This document shows positions 17,834 to 26,639 of a DNA stretch of 64,000 nucleotides, in pieces. The translations under genes and the position numbers were made by a program. Source of the stretch: Prevotellaceae bacterium (GTDB lineage Bacteria; Bacteroidota; Bacteroidia; Bacteroidales; Paludibacteraceae). Each line of letters opens with the position of its first letter. Position 1 is the stretch's first letter. The notes below the pieces were generated by a model. That model was given only the letters and a program-made list of their open reading frames with translations, did no database searches and was not told where the DNA came from. The stretch is from the NCBI GenBank assembly GCA_020636675.1, contig JACJXK010000009.1:1-64000 (forward strand). Reading direction: 5' to 3'.

Positions 17834-17841
17834 CAAATATA
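17834..17841 (-). promoter_or_regulatory. -7 box for barrel gene
   Basis: TATATTTG on the minus strand, a perfect TAnnTTTG match, about 95 bases before the ACG start of the barrel gene. It implies a leader of roughly 85 bases. Confidence 0.55.
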
Positions 17842-17944
17842 TGTGTGATTTTATAAAAAAATAAATTTGTTTTGTTTTTTTTATGGAGAATGCTTGTGCT
17901 GTATGAATGATGCCTTGTCTTGTCTGTGTTTGTCCTCTCTCTTT

Positions 17945-18667
17945 TTAAGAAAAGATGAGCGCGATGACCCCGCTGATGGCCATATAGGCGTAGACTGTCT
18001 TGCGGAGGATAGGGGCGGAGATGCGCTTGAATACCCAGTTGCCGATGAAGGCTCCTATGACGATGGCTCCGTAGGCATAGAGCCAACTCACACCCACGGC
18101 TTCGGTTAGGTAGCCGTTCCGTGCCCGGACGATGGTCATGAAGAGGTTGCCGATGAAGAAGTAGGCTTGTGTCATGGCCATATATTGGTCTTTGTCTTTC
18201 TCCGAGGCGATGAAGTAGAGGACGGCGGGAGGCCCTTGCATTGCAAATAGACCACCCATGATGCCACTCAGTCCGCCCATGGTGATTTGCATGGGTAGGG
18301 TGGGTCGTATGTGTATCCTTTCGCTTACGAAGAGGAAGTAGATGCTCATGACGATAAGCGTGCAACCTAGTATCTTTTTCAGGTAGGTGTCTTGTACCGA
18401 CGATACGAACTGTATGGCAAAGAACGAAATGATGAGAAATGAAATCAAGATAGGTAGCAGCCTTTTCCATACAATCAACTTTCTCAGCCTAATCATGACC
18501 ACAAGCGACATGGTGGCGGCTAATGTGCCAGATAGTGTGGTGGCTTCGCCGTATGAGGGCATTAGGTAGGGAAGTGCAGTCATTATGAAGATGCCAAAAC
18601 CGAATCCTGTGACCCGCTGGATGAAACTGGCTCCGATGCAGAATGTGAATAGAATGATTGTTTCCAA
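17945..18667 (-). CDS. TauE/SafE family membrane exporter
   Basis: A 240-residue integral membrane protein with about seven or eight hydrophobic helices and the TSUP/TauE-SafE hallmarks: an N-terminal RVTGFGFGIF segment and a second repeat half with the GGLSGIMGGLFAMQGPPAVL glycine-rich motif. The family exports or imports sulfite, sulfonates or other small anions across the inner membrane; substrate here is unknown. The start is TTG at 18665-18667, chosen because the first helix needs it and a TACCTTTG -7 box lies only about 24 bases upstream, leaving no room for an earlier start. Confidence 0.85.
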   Translation of the reverse strand: METIILFTFCIGASFIQRVTGFGFGIFIMTALPYLMPSYGEATTLSGTLAATMSLVVMIRLRKLIVWKRLLPILISFLIISFFAIQFVSSVQDTYLKKILGCTLIVMSIYFLFVSERIHIRPTLPMQITMGGLSGIMGGLFAMQGPPAVLYFIASEKDKDQYMAMTQAYFFIGNLFMTIVRARNGYLTEAVGVSWLYAYGAIVIGAFIGNWVFKRISAPILRKTVYAYMAISGVIALIFS

Positions 18668-18690
18668 TTGCTTATCCTTAAAAATCTCCG

Positions 18691-18698
18691 CAAAGGTA
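18691..18698 (-). promoter_or_regulatory. -7 box for TauE/SafE gene
   Basis: TACCTTTG on the minus strand, 24 bases before the TTG start, a perfect TAnnTTTG match. It implies a very short leader. Confidence 0.55.
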
Positions 18699-18747
18699 CT
18701 ATTTTATATGCGATTTGGTATGTGGCGCGTTGAAATAAAAGGAAATT

Positions 18748-18776
18748 GAAAAAAGTCCGGCAGTAATGCCGGACTT
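18748..18776 (-). terminator. Terminator of the CE15 esterase gene
   Basis: A 9-bp GC-rich stem (AAGTCCGGC / GCCGGACTT) with a six-base loop, followed on the minus strand by a T run. It lies about 50 bases after the esterase stop. Confidence 0.85.
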
Positions 18777-18827
18777 GAAAAAAGTGCTTTTTTACTAAAA
18801 ATAAGAATGCGGCATAATGGATTATGC

Positions 18828-21080
18828 CTATTGGATGATGATTGCCTGTTTGCTTGTGAATTCATCGCTTCTTATGACGCAATAATAGAGCCCGGGTGTC
18901 AACTCTTCTGTGCTGATGTTGATGGTGCTGGACCCTTCTTCCATCTTGGTTGGCGCCAATGCTGCCACCTCTATTCCCAACGTGTTGTATATTTTGATGG
19001 CGACGGATTTGGCAGAAGATAGATTCATGTGAATCACTGCCCGTCCGTCCGTAATCGGATTTGGGATGATGCTTATGGCCGGATTCCCGTATGTTTCGTT
19101 CGCCGAGGTGCCTTCCGTGCATGACCTTACCTCTATTTCAGGTGAACTGAGGATGGTTTTTGCCTTTGTCTTTTGGATGGAAAAGGAGCACGTCCCTGTG
19201 TAAAAGGATGGTATGCGGAATCTGGAGGTTCCGGAGCTTTTTATTTCATCTTCCAAAATCATGCTGCTGATGCTGCGGAAGGAGACATAATTGATGTTCA
19301 GGTCATTTTTCACTTTGGAGAAGAATAATCTTACCTTGCTCGCGGATATGGGGTCGAAGGTTGTGGAGAAGTCTTTGCCTACGGTGCTTCCTGTATGTGC
19401 CGTCTTCCATCCTCCATCTTTTTCGTATTGTATCTCGAATGCGTTGATGTTGCCATATTTGGTGAACTCGTCTATCGTGATGCCTGCGATAATCTGTTTT
19501 TTGTTGAGTGTGAACTCCACCCAAGAGCCTTCAGACTTCCCGTCGGCGGAGGCCCAACGGCTGGTCTCGCCATTGTTGCCGTCATCTGTCAGAATGTTGT
19601 CGACAGACCAGGTTGTGGTGCCGTCTGTCCAGAAGGATGACGCGGATGCTTTGGATATGGAGACTGTTTCGTCTGCGGATCCGGTGTCCCAAATCAAGGA
19701 GTATGCCGATTCTGTCTCGCCTTCCATCTCCCAAGCTACGTCGATTGTGTCTCCTTGGCAAAGGGTGACATCTTTGGATGGAACGATGAATGTAAATGTG
19801 GGGTCAGGAATGGAAGGATTGCCACCTCCTCCGCAGTTGGTGTCTGTCATGTCCAGCTCGTAGTTGGCCCAACTGCTGCTCCAACCGGTGTAGTCTGCCT
19901 TTACGGTGCTGGTTCTGATGTCCGTGTTTGCGGATTCGTCGCCGTAGAGGAACTTTTGGATGAATTTTTGTGCGGCCGAGTTTTGATTGTTGGATGCTTG
20001 GCAGTGCGAATGTCCTCCTTCAAAAACAAATCCGAACCGGTCTTCTATACCCATGGACTTCCATACTTCAAAGGCGGCTTGGCAGGATATGTATCCGGAC
20101 TCGTCGCCTAACCATTCGTAGTCGGGATTGCCGAAGGTGAGGAATGCTCGTGGCGCAATCATGGCAATCAATTCATGATGGTCATACGGAATCTTGGACG
20201 TGTTGCCGTTGAAATTATTCTTGAAGCTCTGCATGAACCAGTCGTAGTTAGTGTTGGAGATGCCCTCCACGGAAGACCCAATCTTCTCGGATACCCTCCA
20301 TGAGTTGACGCCTCCGCCTCCAGACTCTTGCGCGATGGTCAGTGCGATACGCTCGTCGAAGGCTCCTGCGTATAAAGCCATCTTTCCTGCATAGGAACAG
20401 CCTGTCACTGCTATGTGCGAAAGGTCTGCGTTCAGTTGCTCCTTGACTATCTCCATCCCATCTATCAGACGGCTTATTCCCCATGACCATGCGCAATAGT
20501 CGCCTTTGGCGAAGTCGTTCGGGTAGAGTTTGAAGAATGGGTCGTTTTGACTTTTCGACCCGCTGCCGAACCCGCCTCCATATTCCGCAATCTGAGTGTG
20601 GGTGAATGGAACTTGAATACATTTTGAGAAATAGCTGGACGACAAACTGCCCGTGTTTCCGTCCATGCCGATAACGATAGGGTGCGGTCCGCTTCCGCTA
20701 GGAACGCTCAGCTTGCTGGTCAATGTGAGTGAACGACCTCCGTCGCTGACTATCACCGTGAGTGTGCCGTTGGAGTAGGAGGCTGTTAGTTTCTCGAACT
20801 TTGGCTTGTCTCCAATCTCGTAGTGTTCAATCTCCCGCTTGATTTCGTTGCGGCGTTTAGACCATTCGCAAAAGCTGCTTATTCTGCCGCTTCTGTCAGA
20901 CCATTCGAACGGGTCTGGTAGTTTTGAGATGGAAGGTAGCTGCGATGCTGAAGGCATGGCGGGGTCTTCGTACTCCGCTCCTGTGTTTTCTACTTGGTAC
21001 ACGAGAGGTGTATCCCCCGCATACGACATTGATATGGCTGCGCATGTTGCTGCCAAGAGTGTTAATGATTTTTTTAGCAT
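18828..21080 (-). CDS. T9SS-exported CE15 glucuronoyl esterase-like protein
   Basis: A 750-residue multidomain secreted protein. Signal peptide at 1-21 (ending SYA). The alpha/beta-hydrolase domain (about 45-380) has the CE15 nucleophile motif VTGCSYAGK with Ser229, the acid in QESGGGG (Glu252) and the His in EGGHSHC (His357 or His359). CE15 enzymes cut ester bonds between lignin and glucuronoxylan. The common GCSRxGK Arg is Tyr230 here. About 490-610 is a discoidin-like (F5/8 type C) carbohydrate-binding module with SRWASADGKSEGSWVEFTL. The last 85 residues form a T9SS type A sorting domain (IPNP start, IKIYNTLG middle, LTPGLYYCVI, ending KQAIIIQ). Export through SprA, encoded in this window, followed by release or surface anchoring is the natural inference. 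It has a strong terminator and appears monocistronic. Confidence 0.88.
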   Translation of the reverse strand: MLKKSLTLLAATCAAISMSYAGDTPLVYQVENTGAEYEDPAMPSASQLPSISKLPDPFEWSDRSGRISSFCEWSKRRNEIKREIEHYEIGDKPKFEKLTASYSNGTLTVIVSDGGRSLTLTSKLSVPSGSGPHPIVIGMDGNTGSLSSSYFSKCIQVPFTHTQIAEYGGGFGSGSKSQNDPFFKLYPNDFAKGDYCAWSWGISRLIDGMEIVKEQLNADLSHIAVTGCSYAGKMALYAGAFDERIALTIAQESGGGGVNSWRVSEKIGSSVEGISNTNYDWFMQSFKNNFNGNTSKIPYDHHELIAMIAPRAFLTFGNPDYEWLGDESGYISCQAAFEVWKSMGIEDRFGFVFEGGHSHCQASNNQNSAAQKFIQKFLYGDESANTDIRTSTVKADYTGWSSSWANYELDMTDTNCGGGGNPSIPDPTFTFIVPSKDVTLCQGDTIDVAWEMEGETESAYSLIWDTGSADETVSISKASASSFWTDGTTTWSVDNILTDDGNNGETSRWASADGKSEGSWVEFTLNKKQIIAGITIDEFTKYGNINAFEIQYEKDGGWKTAHTGSTVGKDFSTTFDPISASKVRLFFSKVKNDLNINYVSFRSISSMILEDEIKSSGTSRFRIPSFYTGTCSFSIQKTKAKTILSSPEIEVRSCTEGTSANETYGNPAISIIPNPITDGRAVIHMNLSSAKSVAIKIYNTLGIEVAALAPTKMEEGSSTINISTEELTPGLYYCVIRSDEFTSKQAIIIQ

Positions 21081-21617
21081 GGTATATAAAAATGTTTAAT
21101 GGTTTTCTGTCTTTTCATCTAATGACAGACATTGGAATCGACAGAGTGCTTTGCTGATCCTGTTGACCTTATTTAGATGACTTTCTAAGCCTCTTTTGTC
21201 CTGTTACGAATAGGGAAACGTAAGGAAATGACCTGTTCGTAGGTGGACGGAAACTAAATGAGAAGTAAGGGGATATGTTCCTCTACTCTTTTTTGAAATC
21301 GGTTTCCTCTTGTTTTTTTAGCTTATAAAAACTTTAATAGTATATGATACAATAGCGTAATCGAAAATTTGATTTCTGTTCTGTATTAACTGGCGTTAAA
21401 TTTCTGAAATTATATTTGAAAAACAAAATGAAATGTAAGAAAAAAAATGAAAAGGTAGAAATTTGCAATGGTTGTGAATGAGATTTAAGTCGTTTAATCT
21501 GTGTCTGTTATGGAGAAATATGAGATGTCTGTTTGATGCGGAGTGTTGGCCATCTCCCAGGGCTTTAATTCAATGTCATGCTCGGACAAAATACTTTTTT
21601 GTAAGGGATGAGATCCG
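21081..21617. other. Gene-free stretch of 537 bases
   Basis: An AT-rich intergenic region between queE and the esterase gene, both on the minus strand, so it should hold the esterase promoter. No minus-strand TAnnTTTG box was found. On the plus strand a TATATTTG (21411-21418) is followed by a tiny 16-codon frame (MKCKKKNEKVEICNGCE), which is too short to call. Confidence 0.4.
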
Positions 21618-22157
21618 TTACTCTATCCCGATGAGTTTGTGAAGTTGGACGCTGAGCTTCCATTGTGGGTGATGTTTGATTATCTCGATTACCTCGCTGG
21701 TGTTTTTCATGGAGCAGGGTTGCAGGTATTTGTGTTTTGCGGAGAAGTTATTGTATGAGTTTAGGTCTTGTCCGGTATAGACCACTTTCAGTTCGTCTGC
21801 CGAGGTGAGGATGCATCTCTCTTTGGGACTACAGGTAACCCAGTCTATGTTTTCGGGGACGGGATTGGTCCCGTTTGTCTCTATCTGGATGTAGTAGCCT
21901 GCGTCTTTGAAAAACTGCACGAAGTCGTAGTCGACAGAGAGCGTTGGCTCTCCGCCGGTGAATATAAGATGCTTGGATTCGAACTTTGATATTTTCCCGA
22001 GAATTTCTTCTTTGCTGAGTAGAGTCCCGTTCTGATGGTCGGTGTCACAGAATTCGCAATGAAGGTTACATCCCGAAAAACGTACAAAGATGGCGGCCGT
22101 TCCTGAATAGAAACCCTCTCCTTGCAGTGAATAGAATATTTCGTTTACTTTTCGCAT
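21618..22157 (-). CDS. queE: 7-carboxy-7-deazaguanine synthase QueE
   Basis: A 179-residue radical SAM enzyme that converts 6-carboxytetrahydropterin to 7-carboxy-7-deazaguanine in queuosine (tRNA) synthesis. The CX3CX2C iron-sulfur motif is Cys30, Cys34, Cys37 (CNLHCEFCDTD). The N-terminal EIFYSLQGEGFYSG is the QueE substrate-binding signature, and FTGGEPTL and QIETNGT are radical-SAM core motifs. It is slightly shorter than many QueE proteins but complete. queD lies 33 bases upstream on the same strand and makes its substrate, so the pair is an operon. Confidence 0.93.
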   Translation of the reverse strand: MRKVNEIFYSLQGEGFYSGTAAIFVRFSGCNLHCEFCDTDHQNGTLLSKEEILGKISKFESKHLIFTGGEPTLSVDYDFVQFFKDAGYYIQIETNGTNPVPENIDWVTCSPKERCILTSADELKVVYTGQDLNSYNNFSAKHKYLQPCSMKNTSEVIEIIKHHPQWKLSVQLHKLIGIE

Positions 22158-22190
22158 TCGTTTGTGCTGAAATCACTGTTGAAGTAAGCC

Positions 22191-22520
22191 TTATTTCTCG
22201 TAAGAGGCGATGTTGTTTTCCGATTCCTGAACTTCTACCTTGTAGCAAGTTGGAATTTGGTCGCAGATCCATTTTGCAATGTTTTCTGCAGTTGGATTGA
22301 AAGGAAGGACGTCGTTCAAATTTTGATGGTCCAGTTTCCTTTTCATCAGACTTTTTATGGCAGAAAAATCTTCGACCATGCCATTCTCGTTGAGATTTTC
22401 GCTCTGGCAATGGATGGTTATGATCCAATTGTGCCCGTGCAGGTGGTTGCAGAAGCTCTCGTAGTTTGTTTTTAGGCTATGGGCGGCTGATATCTCTATC
22501 CTTTTGCTTATTTTGTACAT
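22191..22520 (-). CDS. queD: 6-carboxytetrahydropterin synthase QueD
   Basis: A 109-residue member of the PTPS/QueD family, making 6-carboxy-5,6,7,8-tetrahydropterin from dihydroneopterin triphosphate. Zinc ligands are His14 (SAAHSL), His28 and His30 (LHGHN), with catalytic Cys24 four residues before the LHGH. VEDFSAIK, the LDHQNLND segment and PTAENIA are conserved family blocks, and the C-terminal VQESENN carries the conserved Glu. It is first in a queD-queE operon with a -7 box about 40 bases upstream. Confidence 0.93.
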   Translation of the reverse strand: MYKISKRIEISAAHSLKTNYESFCNHLHGHNWIITIHCQSENLNENGMVEDFSAIKSLMKRKLDHQNLNDVLPFNPTAENIAKWICDQIPTCYKVEVQESENNIASYEK

Positions 22521-22560
22521 ATAATGGTCTGTTTTTTACTTGTTATGAATTTTTGATGTG

Positions 22561-22588
22561 CAAATATAGTTTATTCGGAATATCTTTG
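22561..22588. promoter_or_regulatory. Divergent -7 boxes, queD and small membrane protein
   Basis: TATATTTG on the minus strand (22561-22568) reads toward queD, and TATCTTTG on the plus strand (22581-22588) reads toward the small membrane protein gene. The two boxes are only 12 bases apart, so the promoters overlap and polymerases could interfere. Confidence 0.55.
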
Positions 22589-22639
22589 CTCTATCTATGA
22601 TTCTAAAAAATGTGAGAATCGGTATTAAATTTGTATGAT

Positions 22640-22882
22640 ATGAGAAAACCAACGTTATTGGTCCCCATCTTATTCGTCTATTCGGCAGGAATGGCAATTT
22701 GGGGATATGTGAAGGGTACGATAGATGGAAAAGAGGCGCTTCTCTTTATGGGTCTGATGTGTGTGATGCTGGTCATCTTGTGGTTTCTTTACCGCAAGAA
22801 GGAAAAATATAGGATAGAACGTGACCGTATGCAGGAAGAGGAGGAACGTAAGAAATGGCTGGAAAAGAAGAATAGGGAATGA
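22640..22882 (+). CDS. Small two-helix membrane protein
   Basis: An 80-residue protein with two hydrophobic helices (about residues 5-25 and 34-53) separated by a short polar loop, then a highly charged C-terminal tail (KKEKYRIERDRMQEEEE). A three-codon-longer TTG start exists; ATG is preferred. No named family recognised, though proteins of this shape are common in Bacteroidales. Transcribed divergently from queD from its own -7 box. Confidence 0.75.
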   Translation: MRKPTLLVPILFVYSAGMAIWGYVKGTIDGKEALLFMGLMCVMLVILWFLYRKKEKYRIERDRMQEEEERKKWLEKKNRE

Positions 22883-22946
22883 CCTTTTTTCCTGCTCTCT
22901 GTGGTTTGTGGAATGGGGGCGGAGTTTTAAAACGGCAGGTTCCTTT

Positions 22947-23867
22947 CTACCGTTTGCCCGCCCCGTCGTTTATCTTCGATTCTATAAGTCGGATGATTTC
23001 CTCTCTTTGTGATGGGTGAAACCAATTGATTTCGTCGTCTCTGTGAAACCATGACAATTGTTTCTTGGCATAATGCCGTGTGTTCTGTTTTATCATTTCG
23101 CGGGCATATTCTAGTGTCCATGTCCCGTTCAAGTAGTTGAACATTTCTTTGTAACCTACCGTGTTGAGTGCGTTCATCTCCTTATATGGATAGAGCGACT
23201 TTGCCTCTTCCAACAGACCATCTTCCATCATGTTGTCTACTCTTTTGTTGATGCGGGCATACAGTTCTTCCCTCTGCATCTCCAGTCCTATCTTAATGAT
23301 GTCGAACGGCCTCGTCTTCTGCTGCTCTTTTCGGATGGAAGAGTATGTTTTGCCAGAAGTCAGGCATATTTCCAACGCACGTATGATCCGTTTGTGGTTT
23401 TTGGGGTCGACAAGGTTTGCGTATTCAGGGTCGAGAAGTTTCAATTCGGCTCTCATGTTGTCGATCCCTTCTGTTCTAAATCTCTCGTTGAGTGAGTCTC
23501 GTAGATTCTGGTCTACTTCAGGAAGTTCGTCGATGCCTTTGCAGACGGCGTCGATGTAGAGCATGGATCCTCCCGTCATCAGTGCCAAGCCTTTCTCCTC
23601 AAATAGTTCGCTGAGCTTCTTCAATGCGTCGACCTCAAACTTCCCGCAACTGTAATAGTCGTTAATGGAGAGCATGCCGATGAAGTGGTGCTTTGCTCGT
23701 TTCAGTTGATCGGAGGTGGGGGTCGCTGTGCCTATCTTCATCTCCTTGAAAAACTGGCGGGAGTCGCAAGATAGAATCTCTACTCCGAAATGTTCGGCGA
23801 TGTTGAGGCTGAGTTCCGTTTTCCCTATGCCGGTGGGGCCAAGGAGTATGATGAGTTTCTTTTGCAT
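22947..23867 (-). CDS. miaA: tRNA dimethylallyltransferase MiaA
   Basis: A 306-residue enzyme that adds the dimethylallyl group to A37 of tRNAs reading U-starting codons. P-loop GPTGIGKT (10-17), the DSRQFFKEM substrate segment, the TGGSMLYIDAV block, the RIIRALE motif and the C-terminal NTRHYAKKQLSWFHRD segment are all in place. Length and order are standard. The next gene on its strand, 186 bases upstream, is the glucan phosphorylase, with a long inverted repeat between them. Confidence 0.95.
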   Translation of the reverse strand: MQKKLIILLGPTGIGKTELSLNIAEHFGVEILSCDSRQFFKEMKIGTATPTSDQLKRAKHHFIGMLSINDYYSCGKFEVDALKKLSELFEEKGLALMTGGSMLYIDAVCKGIDELPEVDQNLRDSLNERFRTEGIDNMRAELKLLDPEYANLVDPKNHKRIIRALEICLTSGKTYSSIRKEQQKTRPFDIIKIGLEMQREELYARINKRVDNMMEDGLLEEAKSLYPYKEMNALNTVGYKEMFNYLNGTWTLEYAREMIKQNTRHYAKKQLSWFHRDDEINWFHPSQREEIIRLIESKINDGAGKR

Positions 23868-23903
23868 GGTGCGGTGTTTGTGTGCTGTTAATAAAAAAGA
23901 AGA

Positions 23904-23990
23904 AGAGTGTCAAAAGAACGGGGGTGGGAAACAACCGCCTTTTATAGGAACTTAGGCTGTCTCTCTTTGCCTCCTTTTTTTTGACACTCT
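23904..23990. repeat. 12-bp inverted repeat between miaA and glgP
   Basis: AGAGTGTCAAAA (23904-23915) is the exact reverse complement of TTTTGACACTCT (23979-23990), with 63 bases between. It lies in the intergenic space after the glucan phosphorylase gene and could form a large stem-loop terminator or RNA structure. Confidence 0.5.
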
Positions 23991-24053
23991 CTGGTGTGTA
24001 TGGAAGTTGGAATCCGATGTCGTAGAGGCAACGGATTCCGTCCTGCTGTCAAA

Positions 24054-26618
24054 TTAGAACCATCTTACATAACAGAAGTCCATGCGGTGAGCTAGTTCGA
24101 CGTTCTTAGGGAACATACGGAAAGCATATTTGAATGCGCCGGCACGTGAAATTCTGTCTTCTAAGGTGAAGTATAGTTTGGTTCCTTCTGTCTTGACTAA
24201 CTTCATCTCTTCTGCTTCTACCAATTTGTCCTGATTGTTCTTGTCTTTCATGGTGATCAAGAAATCGACGCCAATCCCGGTGCAGGCAGGGTCCTTTACG
24301 TCGATGACGACGTTCAGGCTGTAGGCATCGCCCACTTCCGGATTGGTCAGTATCTTTTCCGGAATGTCCGTAGAAACAACCTCTATCTTATCCCAGCAAG
24401 CATCTATTTTTTCTTTCCAATCTGCGATCTCTTTCGCTTTCTCGAAGTTATTTGCCGAGATGAAGCGGAAACGGTCGCGTAGTTTGGTGTAGAACTTGTT
24501 GGTGTAATCGTCCAACATACGTTTTGTCGTATATTTAGGGGCAATCAGGGAGATGGAGTTCTTGATTGTTTGGATCCATTCTGGAGAATAACCGCGGCTG
24601 TTCGTCGCGAAATACATCGGAACAATCTCGTTTTCTAGGATGCTGTATATGGTTGCGGCATCCAACTGGTCCTGATGAGGTTGGTACTCGTAAGTACGTT
24701 TCTCTGTCAATGCCCAGCCTGCGCCTTTGACGTAGCCTTCCAACCACCAACCGTCTAGTACGGAGAAGTTGATGACGCCGTTCATCAGAGCTTTCTCTCC
24801 GGAAGTTCCGGATGCCTCTAGCGGACGGGTAGGAGTGTTCATCCAAATATCTACACCGGCAATCAGCTTCTTTGCCAACGCCATGTCGTAGTTCTCCAAG
24901 AAGATGATCTTACCTTGGAACTGAGGCATACGGGAAATTTCAATGATGCGTTGTATCAATCCTTGTCCGGCTCCGTCTGCGGGGTGCGCTTTTCCTGTAT
25001 AGATGAACTGTACGGGGTATTTAGGATTGTTGACGATTTTCTCCAGCCTTTCGAGGTCGGTGAATAGTAGATGGGCTCTCTTATAGGTGGCAAATCTACG
25101 TCCGAATCCGATGGTTAGAGCATCTGGTCTGATTTTGTCGATGATAGACATGATTAACTTCGGATCGCCGAGGTTCTTCATCCATGACTCTTTATATTTT
25201 ATTTTAATGAAGTCAATCAGTCTCTTCTTTAAGAATGTCTTTGTCTCCCAAATTTCGTCGTCGCTCACTTTCTGAATGGCAGACCAGATACTTACGTTTG
25301 ACTGGTCGCCCATGAATGTTTGGTCGAAGTGCTTGTCGTATAGCTTCTTCCAACGTTCGTCTGCCCATGTAGGCATATGTACGCCGTTGGTGACGTAGTT
25401 TACGTGCAACTCTTCAGGGAAATATCCTTTCCATATAGGGGAGAACATCTTTTTGGAAACTTCGCCATGTAGCCAGCTCACACCGTTTACCTCTTGGCAA
25501 GTATTGCAAGCGAATACGCTCATGGAGAACTTCTCGCCCTTGTCTCCTGGATTTTCTCTACCGAGATCCATCAGATTGTCCCATGTGATGCCCAGCCTTT
25601 CCGGAAATTTGTACATGTATTTTCCGAACAGACCTTCGTCAAACTTGTCGTGGCCTGCGGGAACAGGAGTGTGTACCGTATAGATGGAAGATGAACGTAC
25701 AACCTCGAATGCTTGGTTGAATGTCAGTCCTTCGTTGTTGATGTAGTCGCAAAGACGTTGGATGTTGATGAGGGCGGCGTGGCCTTCGTTGCAGTGGTAA
25801 GTGTCGTGCTTGATGCCGAGTTTGTTCAACATCACGATACCACCAATACCCAATATGTACTCTTGCTTCAGACGGTTTTCCCAATCGCCGCCATAAAGCT
25901 GGGAGGTGATGGAACGGTCGAATTCGCTGTTGAGGTCCAAGTCTGTATCCATGAGGTAGAGGCTGATTCTACCTACGGCAACCTTCCATACGTTGGCGTA
26001 TATGATCCTATCGTAAAAAGGAACTTCCAAGATTATCGGAGCACCTTTCTCGTCCTTTACTTGAGAGATGGGTAGTGTGCTGAAGTTTTGGGACTCGTAT
26101 ACGGCAATCTGCTCTCCGTTCATGGAGAGTGATTGGGTGAAATATCCATGTCTGTAAAGGAAACCTACGGCTGTCATGTTTACGTTGCAGTCGCTGGCCT
26201 CTTTCAGGTAGTCTCCGGCCAAAACGCCGAGACCTCCGGAATATATTTTCAGAATGTCCGTTAATCCGTACTCCATGCTGAAATAAGCGACAGATGGCTT
26301 TGCCGGATCTCTAGGGACGTTCATGTACTCTTCAAACTTCTCGTAAACGTCGTCTATTTTCTGGATGAGATAGCTGTTCTGCTCCACCTCTTCCAGTTTC
26401 TCTATGCTGATGTTTCCAAGGAATAGGGCCGGATTCTTTCCGCAGTCGTTCCAAACAGTTTCGTCTATTTCATTGAATAAATCGGATGCTTCGTCGTTCC
26501 ATACCCACCAAATGTTTTGGGAGATAAGGAGAAGCTTTTCCATTTTTGCTGGAACCTTGGCTTTTACTGTGATGTCCTTCCATTGAGGAAGATTAGCCTG
26601 ATTAACCTTTACTTTCAT
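24054..26618 (-). CDS. glgP: Alpha-glucan (glycogen) phosphorylase, GT35
   Basis: An 854-residue phosphorylase that releases glucose-1-phosphate from glycogen. It has the short-form N-terminal region, AYFSMEYGL and IYSGGLGVLAGD, the VHTPVPAGHD segment, GFGRRFATYKR, and the pyridoxal-phosphate region near residue 600 with ASGTSGEKALMNG carrying the cofactor lysine. Overall length and motif spacing match the bacterial alpha-glucan family phosphorylases rather than the muscle type. It follows the GT3 glycogen synthase by 21 bases, giving a synthesis-degradation operon. Confidence 0.93.
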   Translation of the reverse strand: MKVKVNQANLPQWKDITVKAKVPAKMEKLLLISQNIWWVWNDEASDLFNEIDETVWNDCGKNPALFLGNISIEKLEEVEQNSYLIQKIDDVYEKFEEYMNVPRDPAKPSVAYFSMEYGLTDILKIYSGGLGVLAGDYLKEASDCNVNMTAVGFLYRHGYFTQSLSMNGEQIAVYESQNFSTLPISQVKDEKGAPIILEVPFYDRIIYANVWKVAVGRISLYLMDTDLDLNSEFDRSITSQLYGGDWENRLKQEYILGIGGIVMLNKLGIKHDTYHCNEGHAALINIQRLCDYINNEGLTFNQAFEVVRSSSIYTVHTPVPAGHDKFDEGLFGKYMYKFPERLGITWDNLMDLGRENPGDKGEKFSMSVFACNTCQEVNGVSWLHGEVSKKMFSPIWKGYFPEELHVNYVTNGVHMPTWADERWKKLYDKHFDQTFMGDQSNVSIWSAIQKVSDDEIWETKTFLKKRLIDFIKIKYKESWMKNLGDPKLIMSIIDKIRPDALTIGFGRRFATYKRAHLLFTDLERLEKIVNNPKYPVQFIYTGKAHPADGAGQGLIQRIIEISRMPQFQGKIIFLENYDMALAKKLIAGVDIWMNTPTRPLEASGTSGEKALMNGVINFSVLDGWWLEGYVKGAGWALTEKRTYEYQPHQDQLDAATIYSILENEIVPMYFATNSRGYSPEWIQTIKNSISLIAPKYTTKRMLDDYTNKFYTKLRDRFRFISANNFEKAKEIADWKEKIDACWDKIEVVSTDIPEKILTNPEVGDAYSLNVVIDVKDPACTGIGVDFLITMKDKNNQDKLVEAEEMKLVKTEGTKLYFTLEDRISRAGAFKYAFRMFPKNVELAHRMDFCYVRWF

Positions 26619-26639
26619 TTGTCCTATTGTTTGTGAATG

